Positions 16,729 through 25,586 of a stretch of 64,000 nt of DNA are shown piece after piece. The DNA comes from Actinoplanes derwentensis (GTDB lineage: Bacteria > Actinomycetota > Actinomycetes > Mycobacteriales > Micromonosporaceae): the NCBI RefSeq assembly GCF_900104725.1, contig NZ_LT629758.1, positions 4,664,501 to 4,728,500 of the forward strand. Direction: 5' to 3'. Below the pieces are notes generated by a model. It saw nothing but the letters and a program-made list of their open reading frames with translations. It did no database searches and had not been told where the DNA came from. The first letter of the stretch is position 1; every line of letters begins with the position of its first letter. The position numbers and the translations under genes were made by a program.

Positions 16729-17655
16729 ATGCCGGGCGAGCAGTCCTTCGACGGGCGGGTCGCGATCGTCACCGGCGCCGGGCAGGGCCTCGGCGAAGTG
16801 GAGGCGCTGGCACTGGCCGAGGCCGGTGCCCGCCTGGTCCTCAACGATCTTGCCGGGCCGTCGCTCGACGCGGTCGTCGAGCGGGTCCGCTCGGCCGGTG
16901 GCGAAGCTGTCGCCCGCCCGGGCGACGTGGCCGACTGGTCGACCGGGCAGGCCCTGGTCAAGACCGCGGTGGAGACCTTCGGCGGGCTGGACGTGCTGGT
17001 CAACAACGCCGGGGTGCTCCGCGATCGGATGATCTTCTCGATGTCGGAGCAGGAGTGGGACACGGTCGTCCGGGTCCACCTGCGCGGGCATTTCGTGACC
17101 ACCCGGTTCGCAACCGCCTGGTGGCGGGACCGCAGCAAAGAGGCCGGTGGACCGGTGTACGCGCGGATCGTCAACACCGCTTCGGAGGCCTTTCTCCTCG
17201 GCTCCGCCGGGCAACCCAACTACGCCGCGGCCAAAGGGGGGATCGTTTCGCTCACCCTGGCGACGGCCCGGGGTTGTCTCAGACATGGGGTACGGGTGAA
17301 CGCCATCTGCCCGCGGGCCCGTACCGCGATGACCGGCGAGCTGATGGGGCCCGCGCCCAGCGGACCGGATCCGCTGTCTCCGTCGCACGTGGCTCCTCTG
17401 GTCGTGCACCTGGCCGGTCCGGCGGGCGCTCTGATCACCGGTGAGGTCTTCGTGGTGCACGGCGACATGGTGGCCGTCATGGGGCCGCCGACCGTGCGGG
17501 CGGTCTTCCACGCGACGGCCGGCCATTGGACGGCCACCGAACTGGACGATGCCCTGAGCACTGTCTTCACCGCCGATCCACCGAGTCCGGGCTTCGTCTG
17601 CGAGGAGACGATTCCGCTGGCCGAATCCACTTTCGGCGAGCCCTCCCGACCGTGA
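16729..17655 (+). CDS. Rv3548c-like short-chain dehydrogenase
   Basis: The 308-residue SDR has TGAGQGLG (15-22), NNAGVL (92-97) and catalytic S152, Y165 and K169, with a C-terminal extension of about 60 residues found in hydroxyacyl-CoA dehydrogenase-type SDRs. It resembles Rv3548c, a KstR2-regulated gene near ipdAB in M. tuberculosis. It begins one base after the previous stop. Its position and family suggest beta-oxidation of a ring C/D intermediate. Confidence 0.8.
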   Translation: MPGEQSFDGRVAIVTGAGQGLGEVEALALAEAGARLVLNDLAGPSLDAVVERVRSAGGEAVARPGDVADWSTGQALVKTAVETFGGLDVLVNNAGVLRDRMIFSMSEQEWDTVVRVHLRGHFVTTRFATAWWRDRSKEAGGPVYARIVNTASEAFLLGSAGQPNYAAAKGGIVSLTLATARGCLRHGVRVNAICPRARTAMTGELMGPAPSGPDPLSPSHVAPLVVHLAGPAGALITGEVFVVHGDMVAVMGPPTVRAVFHATAGHWTATELDDALSTVFTADPPSPGFVCEETIPLAESTFGEPSRP

Positions 17656-17678
17656 CGGCGCCGCGATCGGAGGTCACG

Positions 17679-18131
17679 GTGAAACAACGCGCGACGGTCA
17701 CCATGGCCGACGATGAGATCGGGGCGTTTCTCGCGCGGGCGAGGAAGGTGCAGATAGCGACGATCAACCCGGACGGGACGCCGCATCTGGTGACGATGTT
17801 CTTCGGGCTGGACGCGGGGCGGATCGCGTTCTGGACCTATCGAGCCTCGCGGAAGGCGCGCAACCTGGCCCGCGATCCCCGGCTGACCTGCCTGGTCGAG
17901 GACGGTGAGGACTATTTCGAGCTGCGGGGCGTGCAGGTGAGCGGCGTGGTGACACCGATCGACGATCTGCCCGGGGTCACCGGGGTCGGGCGGCTGATCG
18001 CAGAGCGGATACCGGACGTCCCACCGGATGCCCTGGACGCCTACGTCGCCCACGCGGCCCGGAAACGCACCGCGTATGTGGTCGATCCGGTCCGGGTGGC
18101 CAGCTGGGATCACCGCAAGCTGCCGACCTGA
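17679..18131 (+). CDS. PPOX-class flavin or F420-dependent oxidoreductase
   Basis: The 150-residue protein has the split-barrel pattern of the pyridoxamine 5'-phosphate oxidase superfamily (IATINPDGTPHLVTMFFGLDAG, then ARDPRLTCLVEDG). In actinobacteria many such proteins use F420 or FMN. I chose GTG at 17679, preceded by ggagg at 17669-17673; a GTG at 17652 overlapping the previous stop is an alternative. It appears to be the last gene of the kstR2 operon. Confidence 0.75.
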   Translation: MKQRATVTMADDEIGAFLARARKVQIATINPDGTPHLVTMFFGLDAGRIAFWTYRASRKARNLARDPRLTCLVEDGEDYFELRGVQVSGVVTPIDDLPGVTGVGRLIAERIPDVPPDALDAYVAHAARKRTAYVVDPVRVASWDHRKLPT

Positions 18132-18239
18132 CCGGCGATGGCGCGTGTCCGTCGAGACCATTGGTGAAAGTCGGCGGTGGCCGGGTGATCACATCGCCCT
18201 AGACTGAGCGCCGGCCGGTCGATCAACGGGAGGAGCGTC

Positions 18240-18866
18240 GTGGCTGCTTCGCCCATGGGCCGGCCTCGAGATCCCGAGGTCGACGAGCGGATCACCCGGG
18301 CGGCGGCCGAGGTGTTCGGCGCCGAGGGGTGGGCGCGGTTCTCGGTGGACGCGGTGGCCCGCAAGGCCGGGGTGGGGAAAGCCTCGATCTACCTGCGGTG
18401 GCCCAACAAGGAAGCGCTGCTGGCGGCGGTGTTCGCGTCCCGGCTGTCCGGGGTGCGCGACATCGACACGGGTTCGCTGCGCGACGATCTGGTGGCGCTG
18501 GCCCGGCAGGTGCTGCGCGCGTTCCTGGACGAGGCCGGCGGGTCGGTGCTGCGGCTGATGCTGGAGGCGGAGAGCATCCCGTCCGGGCCCGAGCACCTGG
18601 ATCGGTTCCTGCAGTCGCAGGCGACCGCGGCCCGGGCGATAGTGCACCGGGGCATCGACCGGGGCCAGCTGCGCAAGGACACCAGCGTGACCCTGCTGCT
18701 GGACACGATCAGCGGCGGCGCCCTGAACCACGCGCTGGTGGCCCCGGCCCGGTTGCGGGCGAAGGTGGCCCGTGGCGCCGACCGGTACGCCGAGGAACTG
18801 GTCGATTTCGTGCTGGCGTCGGTGGCGACAGCCGAGGCACCGCCCGCGGCCGGGTCAGCCGGGTAG
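18240..18866 (+). CDS. TetR-family regulator
   Basis: The 208-residue protein has an N-terminal helix-turn-helix (FSVDAVARKAGVGKASIYLRW) and a TetR_C-like ligand domain. It starts at GTG with gggagg upstream. Its 3' end overlaps the convergent metallo-hydrolase gene by 12 bp. A half-site CCTAGAC at 18198-18204 matches one arm of the perfect palindrome in front of the hydrolase gene, so it probably regulates itself and that gene. Confidence 0.85.
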   Translation: MAASPMGRPRDPEVDERITRAAAEVFGAEGWARFSVDAVARKAGVGKASIYLRWPNKEALLAAVFASRLSGVRDIDTGSLRDDLVALARQVLRAFLDEAGGSVLRLMLEAESIPSGPEHLDRFLQSQATAARAIVHRGIDRGQLRKDTSVTLLLDTISGGALNHALVAPARLRAKVARGADRYAEELVDFVLASVATAEAPPAAGSAG

Positions 18867-19880
18867 TAGACGCTGGGTGCCGTCGGCGGCCTGCTTGCGG
18901 GTCAGGGTGCCGGCTTTGATCAGGAGTTCGACGTGGGCGGCGGTCTCGGCCACCGCGGCGACCTTCATCGGGCCGATCTCGGACCACGGGCGAGACCAGC
19001 TCAGGGCCGCCGCGAGCGGCCAGATGCCGGGGGCGCCGAGTCGTTCGACGGTGGCGACGATCTCGGCGCAGCGGTCCCGGTGGTGGGTGGTCAGTTCGGC
19101 GGCTCGGGCGGCGATCCCGTGGAAGCGGTACTCGTGGCCGGGCAGGGCTTCGCAGTCGTCGTAGGCGGTCACCTTCGCCAGCGACTCCAGGTAGTCACCG
19201 AGGGGGTCGCCGCCACTCAACTGCAGGCCGATGTTGGGGCTGATCCGGGGCAGCACGTGGTCTCCGGTCAGCAGCACCTGCGCATCGGTGTCCAGGAGGC
19301 AGAGGTGGCCGGGGGTGTGGCCGGGAGTCCAGATCGCCCGGATGTGCCGGCCGGTCAACGGGACCAGGTCGCCGTCGCCGAGCATCACGTCGGGGTCGGC
19401 CAGTGGAGCGAAGTGCTCGTCGACGGCTGACCCGAACGTACCCAGAAGGTCGTTGATCTCGGTTTGTGGCACGTGGAGGTCGCGCAGCCAGCCGGTGAGG
19501 GCGACGCTCGGCGCGGTGTCGCGGTCGCGCAGCATCGAGTCGCGCTCGGCGGGGTGCATGGCGACCCAGGCACCGGAGGCGTCGCGGAGACGGGCGGTCA
19601 GGCCGTGGTGGTCCGGGTGCACGTGGGTGAGCACCACCCCGGTGACGTCGGCGGCCGTGGCACCGGCTTCGGCCAGGCCGGCGAGCAGCGCGGCCCAGCC
19701 GGGGTCGCTGTCCCAGCCGGGGTCGACCACGACCAGGCCGTCGTCGCCGGGGATCAGGTAACTGAGGGTGTAACGCAGCGGGTTGTTCGGGATCGGCACC
19801 GGGACGGACACCAGGCCACCGGCGAGCTTCTCCACCGGCGGCAGTGTCCTGGCCCGCCAGGCGGCCTGCTGAGCGTTCAT
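18855..19880 (-). CDS. Metallo-beta-lactamase-fold hydrolase
   Basis: The 341-residue protein carries the metal motif THVHPDHHG (H86, H88, D90, H91), the further ligands in TPGHTPGH and TGDHVLP, and PGHEYRFHG. A C-terminal helical domain resembles those of MBL-fold thioesterase or lactonase-like hydrolases. The substrate is unknown; hydrolysis of a CoA ester or lactone would fit the surroundings, but that is inference. Confidence 0.85.
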   Translation of the reverse strand: MNAQQAAWRARTLPPVEKLAGGLVSVPVPIPNNPLRYTLSYLIPGDDGLVVVDPGWDSDPGWAALLAGLAEAGATAADVTGVVLTHVHPDHHGLTARLRDASGAWVAMHPAERDSMLRDRDTAPSVALTGWLRDLHVPQTEINDLLGTFGSAVDEHFAPLADPDVMLGDGDLVPLTGRHIRAIWTPGHTPGHLCLLDTDAQVLLTGDHVLPRISPNIGLQLSGGDPLGDYLESLAKVTAYDDCEALPGHEYRFHGIAARAAELTTHHRDRCAEIVATVERLGAPGIWPLAAALSWSRPWSEIGPMKVAAVAETAAHVELLIKAGTLTRKQAADGTQRLLPG

Positions 19881-19892
19881 CCCCGAGCCCCT

Positions 19893-19917
19893 TTCCTAGA
19901 CGGCAACCGTCTAGGAA
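19893..19917. promoter_or_regulatory. Perfect 25-bp operator-like palindrome before the hydrolase gene
   Basis: Arms ttcctagacgg and ccgtctaggaa flank a caa centre, 12 bp upstream of the hydrolase start. The size and symmetry suit a TetR dimer. Confidence 0.75.
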
Positions 19918-19930
19918 CGAGACCCTAGCA

Positions 19931-21439
19931 TCACATCATTTCGTCCGAGGTCGGGATCAGAACCGTCTTCAACTCGGTGTAGGCCTCGATCGACGAGCGG
20001 CCGCCCTCGCGGTTCAGGCCGGACTGGCCGTGACCGCCGAACGCCACATGCGGCTCCAGCTGGTAGCCGTTGACACCCACCGTCCCGGCACGCAGGGCCT
20101 TCGTCATCCGGAACGCGCGGCGCACGTCGGCGGTCCACACGGTGGCGGCCAGGCCGTACGACGTGTCGTTGGCCAGTCGGATCGCCTCGTCCTCATCGGT
20201 GAACGGGATCACCGCCAGGACCGGCCCGAAGATCTCCTCCCGCGCGATGGTGGCGTCGTTGGAGACGTCGGCGAAGACCGTGGGCTGCACGAAGTTGCCG
20301 GCCGCCAGCTCGCCGTCGAGACGGTCACCACCGACGATCAGGCGGGCGCCCTCGGCCCGGCCGGACTCGATGTAGCCGAGCACCCGGTCCAGCTGGCGCT
20401 CGTTGATCAGTGGCGACGCGGTGGTCTCCGGGTGGAACGGGTCGCCGTAGTTGACCAAGGCGGCCATCGCTTCGACGATGGCCAGGAACTCGTCGTAGAC
20501 GTCCCGGTGGACCAGCGCCCGGGTGTGCGCGACGCACGCCTGCCCGGAGAGCCCGAGAGTCACCGTGCCCATGGTGGTGGTGGCCGCCGCGTACACGTCA
20601 GCGTCGGGGAAGACCACCGACGGGCTCTTGCCGCCGAGTTCGAGGCTGACACGTTTGATGCCGTTCGCGGCGGCGGCGAGCACCTTGCGGCCGACACCGC
20701 GGCTCCCGGTGAAGGTGATCTTGTCGATCAGGGGGTGGTTGATCAGGGCGTCGCCGGTGGTCTCGCCGGGGCCGGTCACCACGTTGAGCACGCCCGCCGG
20801 CAGCCCGGCCTCCTCGATGATGCGGACCAGCCGCAGCACCGAGAACGTGGCGAACTCGGAGGGTTTGAGTACGACGGTGCAGCCGGCCGCGAGCGCGGGG
20901 GCTAGTTTCTGCGCGGCGAGCAGCAGCGGCCCGTTCCACGGGATGACCGCGGCCACCGCCCCGACCGGTTCGCGCAGGGTGAACACCATGTGGTCGCCGC
21001 CCTGATAGCCGGGCAGCGTCTCGCCGCCGATCTTGTCGACCCAGCCGGCGTGGTGTTCGAAGATGTCGGCCACGCATTCGACGGACATCGCGTAGGTCTC
21101 GCCGAAGCTGACCGGCACCCCGTTGTCCAGTGCGACCAGGGTCTGCAACTCCTCGGCGTGTCCACGGATGCCGTCGGCGATCCGCCGCAGGACCCGGATC
21201 CGGTCCTTGGCGCGGGCCCGCGGCCAGGGGCCGTCGTCGAAGGCCGCGCGCGCACTGCGGACCGCCGCGTCCACATCGGCCACCCCGGCGATCGCGAACG
21301 TGCCGACCTCTTCGGCGGTGGCCGGGTGATGATGGGTCCAGAGATTGCCGTCACCGGCCGGGCGCCACCGGCCGTCGATCAGAAGTTCCCCGGCACTCAG
21401 GCCGGCCTCGTCGCGTCTGGCCTTGATCGAGAGCACCAT
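19931..21439 (-). CDS. NAD(P)-dependent aldehyde dehydrogenase
   Basis: The 502-residue protein has the family features: the PWNGPL oxyanion asparagine (about N169), LELGGKSP with catalytic E267, and GQACVAH with nucleophile C302. It oxidises aldehydes to acids with NAD(P). The ATG at 21439 is chosen because ggagg lies at 21446-21450. A KstR-type box is 25 bp upstream, so a role with the alcohol dehydrogenases in sterol side-chain oxidation is plausible. Confidence 0.88.
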   Translation of the reverse strand: MVLSIKARRDEAGLSAGELLIDGRWRPAGDGNLWTHHHPATAEEVGTFAIAGVADVDAAVRSARAAFDDGPWPRARAKDRIRVLRRIADGIRGHAEELQTLVALDNGVPVSFGETYAMSVECVADIFEHHAGWVDKIGGETLPGYQGGDHMVFTLREPVGAVAAVIPWNGPLLLAAQKLAPALAAGCTVVLKPSEFATFSVLRLVRIIEEAGLPAGVLNVVTGPGETTGDALINHPLIDKITFTGSRGVGRKVLAAAANGIKRVSLELGGKSPSVVFPDADVYAAATTTMGTVTLGLSGQACVAHTRALVHRDVYDEFLAIVEAMAALVNYGDPFHPETTASPLINERQLDRVLGYIESGRAEGARLIVGGDRLDGELAAGNFVQPTVFADVSNDATIAREEIFGPVLAVIPFTDEDEAIRLANDTSYGLAATVWTADVRRAFRMTKALRAGTVGVNGYQLEPHVAFGGHGQSGLNREGGRSSIEAYTELKTVLIPTSDEMM

Positions 21440-21464
21440 GCCGAGCCTCCGAACGCCGCAATTC

Positions 21465-21478
21465 TGCAACAGGTTCTA
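21465..21478. promoter_or_regulatory. KstR-type operator before the aldehyde dehydrogenase
   Basis: On the minus strand TAGAACCTGTTGCA matches TnnAACnnGTTnnA. It overlaps the last codon of the upstream SDR gene. Confidence 0.7.
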
Positions 21479-22240
21479 TTTCTCGGCACGGTACGCCGTG
21501 TCCCGGAGGTCCGCCAGATACGCCGGCCACTCGCCGCCTCCGTGCACGGCGAGAGAGGCGCCGGTGATGTAGCCGGCGAGCGGCGAGGCCAGCAACAGGC
21601 AGGCACTGGCGACCTCACCGGGAGAGGCGGCCCGGCCCATCGGAACGGTGCGGTCGATCGTCGCGGCGGCACCCGGCACGGGAGTCTCCGGGGAGGCGCC
21701 GACCGGGCCGACCACCAGGTTGTTGACCCTCACCAGCGGGGCCCACTCGGCGGCCAGGCTGGTGGTCAGGTGATGCAGGCCGGCCTTGGCGGCTCCGTAG
21801 GCGGCGGTTCCCGGCGACGGGCGGGTGCCGCTGACACTGCCGATCATCAGGATGACCCCGCCGGTGGACTGGGCGCGCATCACCGTGTTGGCGGCCTGTG
21901 AAACGTGCAGCGGCGCGATCAGGTTCAGCTCGATGATCTTCGCGTGCAGGCGGGGTGAGGCGGTTCCGGCCGGCACCGACGGGCTGCCGCCGGCGTTGTT
22001 GATCAGGACGTCGAGCCGCCCGAACCGAGTCACCGCCGCGGCGACCAAGGCCGAGGCTTGCGCCGGATCACGTACGTCAGCGGGAAAGAAGTCACCCGGT
22101 GGGACGGCAGACGGTGACGTGCGGGCGCACACCAGGACGTCGGCGCCCGCCGAGCGGAACGCGGACGCGATGACGGCACCGATGCCGCGGGTGCCGCCGG
22201 TGACGACCACGGCCCGGCCCGCGAAGTCCAGAGGGTCCAT
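21476..22240 (-). CDS. Rv3549c-like short-chain dehydrogenase
   Basis: The 254-residue SDR has TGGTRGIG near the start, NNAGG, and catalytic S135, Y148 and K152. It is divergent from echA20, as Rv3549c is from Rv3550 in M. tuberculosis, and a KstR2-like operator lies between them. I chose ATG 22240 (MDPLDFAGRAVVVTGG). It is likely an oxidoreductase of the ring C/D pathway. Confidence 0.85.
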   Translation of the reverse strand: MDPLDFAGRAVVVTGGTRGIGAVIASAFRSAGADVLVCARTSPSAVPPGDFFPADVRDPAQASALVAAAVTRFGRLDVLINNAGGSPSVPAGTASPRLHAKIIELNLIAPLHVSQAANTVMRAQSTGGVILMIGSVSGTRPSPGTAAYGAAKAGLHHLTTSLAAEWAPLVRVNNLVVGPVGASPETPVPGAAATIDRTVPMGRAASPGEVASACLLLASPLAGYITGASLAVHGGGEWPAYLADLRDTAYRAEK

Positions 22241-22262
22241 GTCGATCGATGCTAGCCACCCA

Positions 22263-22276
22263 AGCAAGCGCTAGGT
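22263..22276. promoter_or_regulatory. KstR2-like operator between Rv3549c-like gene and echA20
   Basis: AGCAAGCGCTAGGT differs at one position from AnCAAGnnCTTGnT and lies between two divergent genes, 22 and 13 bp from their starts. Confidence 0.75.
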
Positions 22277-22289
22277 TAGCCTGACGCTC

Positions 22290-23027
22290 GTGGGCATTGA
22301 GCTGCAACGCGGCGAAATCGCCGAAGTGATCGTGGACTTCCCGCCGGTCAACGCGGTGCCGGCGGCCGGCTGGCACGCCATCGCCGAGGCGCTCGCCGCC
22401 GCCGGTGCCGATCCGACGACGCGGGCCGTCGTGCTCGCCGCCGAGGGCCGTGGCTTCTGCGCGGGCGTCGACATCAAGGAGATGCAACGCGCGGACGGTC
22501 ACGAGGCACTTCTTGCCGCGAACCGTGGTTGCGCTGCGGCGTTCGCGGCGGTCTACGACTGCCCGGTGCCGGTGATCGCTGCGGTGCAGGGGTTCTGCCT
22601 CGGTGGCGGGGTCGGGCTGGCCGGCAACGCCGATCTGGTGGTGGCCGCCGACGACGCGACGTTCGGGCTGCCCGAGGTCGATCGCGGGGCCCTCGGCGCG
22701 GCCACCCACCTGGCGCGGCTGGTTCCGCATCAGTTGATGCGGACGATGGTCTACACGTGCCGGCCGGTGACGGCGTGGGAGCTGCACCGGTTCGGGACGG
22801 TTCTCGAAGTGGTACCACCGGCCGGGCTGCGACCGGCCGCACGCCGGGTCGCCGCCGAGATCGCGGCCAAGGATCCCCTGGTCATCCGGCGGGCGAAGGA
22901 ATCACTGAACGGCATCGACCCGGTCGACGTGAAGCGGTCCTACCGGTTCGAGCAGGGCTTCACCTTCGAACTCAACCTCAACGGGGCCGGCGATCGGGGC
23001 CGCCGGAGATTCCTGGAGGAACGGTGA
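22290..23027 (+). CDS. echA20: EchA20, ring D-opening crotonase-family hydrolase
   Basis: The 245-residue crotonase-fold protein has GRGFCAGVDIKEM and GFCLGGGVGLAGNADLVVA (CoA oxyanion hole) and heads the order echA20-ipdA-ipdB-ipdC, as in Rv3550-Rv3553. In M. tuberculosis EchA20 opens the last intact steroid ring (ring D of HIEC-CoA) by a retro-Claisen-type hydrolysis. The start is GTG 22290, just after the KstR2-like box. Its stop overlaps the ipdA start (GTGA). Confidence 0.9.
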   Translation: MGIELQRGEIAEVIVDFPPVNAVPAAGWHAIAEALAAAGADPTTRAVVLAAEGRGFCAGVDIKEMQRADGHEALLAANRGCAAAFAAVYDCPVPVIAAVQGFCLGGGVGLAGNADLVVAADDATFGLPEVDRGALGAATHLARLVPHQLMRTMVYTCRPVTAWELHRFGTVLEVVPPAGLRPAARRVAAEIAAKDPLVIRRAKESLNGIDPVDVKRSYRFEQGFTFELNLNGAGDRGRRRFLEER

Positions 23028-23851
23028 ACAAGGTCGGCAGTGTCGAGGACGCGGTCTCCGAGATCCGGGACGGCATGACGATCGGCATCGGGGGCTGGGG
23101 GTCGCGGCGCAAACCGATGGCCGTGGTCCGGGCGATTCTGCGATCCGGGCGAAAAGATCTGACCCTCGTGTCGTACGGCGGCCCCGACGTCGGGCTGCTG
23201 GTGGCGGCCGGAATCGCACGCCGGGTGGTCACCGGTTTCGTCTCCCTGGACAGCATTCCCCTCGAACCGCATTTCCGCCGGGCCCGCAGCGAGGGCACGA
23301 TCGCTTTGACCGAGTACGACGAGGGAATGCTCTACTGGGGACTGCTCGCCGCCGCCAACCGGCTCCCGTTTCTGCCGATTCGCGCGGGCCTCGGGTCCGA
23401 CGTGATGCGGGTCAACCCGGCGCTGCGGACGGTCCGCTCCCCCTATCCGGACGACACCGAACTCGTGGCTATGCCCGCGATTGCCCTGGACGTCGCGTTC
23501 ATCCACCTGAATCGTGCGGACCCCGGCGGCAACGGCCGCTATCTCGGCCCCGATCCGTATTTCGACGACCTGTTCTGCCTGGCCGCGAAGCGCCGATTCC
23601 TGTCCTGTGAACAGATCGAGACCACCGATGATCTGATGTCCGGCGGCCCACCACAGACCCTGCTGGTCAACAGATCGATGGTCGACGGTGTCCTGCACAC
23701 CCCGAACGGCGCCCACTTCACCAGTTGTGTGCCCGACTACGAACGGGACGAGGCGTTTCAGCGGGAGTACGCCGGCACCGACTGGGACACGTTCCGGGCC
23801 CGCTATCTCGACGGCGGCGAAGCCGACTATCAGCTGGCGGTCAAGCGATGA
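23024..23851 (+). CDS. ipdA: IpdA, alpha subunit of the ring C-opening hydrolase
   Basis: The 275-residue protein has a class I CoA-transferase alpha-subunit fold (IGIGGWGSRRKPMAVVRAIL at the start, then EYDEGMLYWGLLAAANRLPF). IpdA of M. tuberculosis pairs with IpdB; the complex does not transfer CoA but hydrolytically opens ring C of COCHEA-CoA. The GTG start has ggagga at 23014-23019 and overlaps the echA20 stop. It overlaps ipdB by 4 bp. Confidence 0.92.
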   Translation: MNKVGSVEDAVSEIRDGMTIGIGGWGSRRKPMAVVRAILRSGRKDLTLVSYGGPDVGLLVAAGIARRVVTGFVSLDSIPLEPHFRRARSEGTIALTEYDEGMLYWGLLAAANRLPFLPIRAGLGSDVMRVNPALRTVRSPYPDDTELVAMPAIALDVAFIHLNRADPGGNGRYLGPDPYFDDLFCLAAKRRFLSCEQIETTDDLMSGGPPQTLLVNRSMVDGVLHTPNGAHFTSCVPDYERDEAFQREYAGTDWDTFRARYLDGGEADYQLAVKR

Positions 23852-24540
23852 CCCGGGCCGAGACCTGCGTCGTGGCGTGTGCCGAGGCGTGGCGTGGGGA
23901 CGGCGCGATCCTGGCGAGTTCGGCCGGGCTGATCCCACAGCTGGGGGCCCGGCTGGCGCAGTCGACGTTCGCACCGGAACTGCTCGTCACCGACGGTGAG
24001 GCGACCCTGTTACGGGACGGCCGGGCCGAGGGCTGGCTGCCGTACCGGACGGTGTTCGCGATCGTCGCGGCCGGCACCCGGCACGTGATGATGGGCGCGA
24101 GCCAGCTGGACCGGTTCGGCAATCAGAACATCTCCTGCGTCGGGCCCTGGGAGAAACCGAGATCGCAGTTGTTGTGTGTGCGCGGCGCCCCGGGGAACAC
24201 GGTGAATCATCCGGTCAGCTACTGGATCCCACGCCATTCGCCGCGGGTCTTCGTCGAGAACGTCGACATGGTCTCCGGCGTCGGCCACGACCGGAACGCG
24301 CACGAGATCCGCCTCGTCGTCACCGATCTCGCGGTGCTGGACTTCGCCACCCCGGACCGGTCGATGCGGCTGCGATCCACCCATTCCGGCGTGACGGTCG
24401 GCGACGTGGTGGCCGCCACCGGATTCACGCTGACCATTCCGGAGCGGGTGTCGCAGACCCGTGAACCCACCGGGGCGGAACTGACGCTGATCCGCGACCA
24501 TCTGGACCCGTCGAACGCCCGGGAACGGGAGATCCGGTGA
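23848..24540 (+). CDS. ipdB: IpdB, beta subunit of the ring C-opening hydrolase
   Basis: The 230-residue protein has the CoA-transferase beta-subunit pattern (GASQLDRFGNQNISCVG; PGNTVNHPVSYWIP; GVGHDRN). It is the partner of IpdA, encoded immediately upstream with ATGA overlap. It overlaps ipdC by 4 bp (GTGA). It is somewhat shorter than the mycobacterial protein. Confidence 0.92.
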   Translation: MTRAETCVVACAEAWRGDGAILASSAGLIPQLGARLAQSTFAPELLVTDGEATLLRDGRAEGWLPYRTVFAIVAAGTRHVMMGASQLDRFGNQNISCVGPWEKPRSQLLCVRGAPGNTVNHPVSYWIPRHSPRVFVENVDMVSGVGHDRNAHEIRLVVTDLAVLDFATPDRSMRLRSTHSGVTVGDVVAATGFTLTIPERVSQTREPTGAELTLIRDHLDPSNAREREIR

Positions 24541-25586
24541 GGACCGCGCTCACCGATCTGCTCGGTTGCCGGCACCCGATCGTGCAGACCGGAATGGGTT
24601 ACGTCGCGGGCGCACGGCTGGTCTCCGCGGTCGCCGAGGCGGGCGGATTCGGCATCGTCGCGTCCGCGACCATGACCCTGGACGAGCTGCGCGACACCAT
24701 TCACCGGATCAAGGACCGGACCGGAGAACCGTTCGGCGTCAACATCCGGTCGGACGCGCCGGACGCCTCGGAACGCGTCGAACTGCTGATCCGGGAACGC
24801 GTCAGACTCGCCTCGTTCGCTCTCGCGCCGTCCCGCGAACTGATCCACAGATGCGCCGGCGGTGGAGTGCTGACGATGCCGTCGGTCGGGGCGAGGCGGC
24901 ACGCCGAGAAGGTCGCGCAATGGGGAGTCGACGCGGTTCTCGTGCAAGGCGGTGAAGGCGGCGGGCACACCGGGGCGGTTCCGACGACACTTCTGCTGCC
25001 GCAGGTGGTCGACTCGGTGGGGATTCCGGTGGTGGCGGCCGGTGGATTCTTCGACGGGCGGGGGCTGGTCGCCGCCCTCGCCTACGGGGCCGCCGGAATC
25101 GCGATGGGAACCCGGTTCCTGCTGACCGCCGAAAGCCCGGTGGGGGTACGGGTCAAACAGCTCTACCTCGACGCGAACGTGACCGGGACCGTGGTCACCA
25201 CAGCGGTGGACGGGGTACCGCATCGGGTGCTGCGAACGGCGTACGTCAATGGTCTGGAGAAGTCGGGAACCGTCGGCGCGCTGCTCAGATCGGCCCGGCA
25301 CGCGGTCGCGTTCCGGCGTCTCGCCGGGCTCACCTGGCCGCAACTGCTGCGCGCCGGGCGCACCGCACGGCACGGCCGGGAATTGACGTGGGCACAGACG
25401 CTGATGGCCGCCGGCACACCGGTTCTGTTGCGCACCGCGATGGTCGACGGGCGGCCGGAATTCGGGGTGATGTCCGCCGGTCAGGTCGCCGGGCTGATCG
25501 ACGACCTGCCGACCTGCGCCGCGCTGATCGAACGGATCATGAAAGAGGCGGCGGAGGGCCTGGACCGGCTCACAGACGCTCGATGA
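24537..25586 (+). CDS. ipdC: IpdC, FMN-dependent nitronate monooxygenase-family reductase
   Basis: The 349-residue TIM-barrel flavoprotein has the nitronate monooxygenase pattern (PIVQTGMGYVAG at the start; QGGEGGGHTG; PVVAAGGFFDGRG; GAAGIAMGTRFL). In position and sequence it matches Rv3553, which acts on the 5-hydroxy indanone carboxyl-CoA intermediate before EchA20. It starts with GTG overlapping ipdB and its last 17 bp overlap the convergent fadA6. Confidence 0.9.
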   Translation: MRTALTDLLGCRHPIVQTGMGYVAGARLVSAVAEAGGFGIVASATMTLDELRDTIHRIKDRTGEPFGVNIRSDAPDASERVELLIRERVRLASFALAPSRELIHRCAGGGVLTMPSVGARRHAEKVAQWGVDAVLVQGGEGGGHTGAVPTTLLLPQVVDSVGIPVVAAGGFFDGRGLVAALAYGAAGIAMGTRFLLTAESPVGVRVKQLYLDANVTGTVVTTAVDGVPHRVLRTAYVNGLEKSGTVGALLRSARHAVAFRRLAGLTWPQLLRAGRTARHGRELTWAQTLMAAGTPVLLRTAMVDGRPEFGVMSAGQVAGLIDDLPTCAALIERIMKEAAEGLDRLTDAR

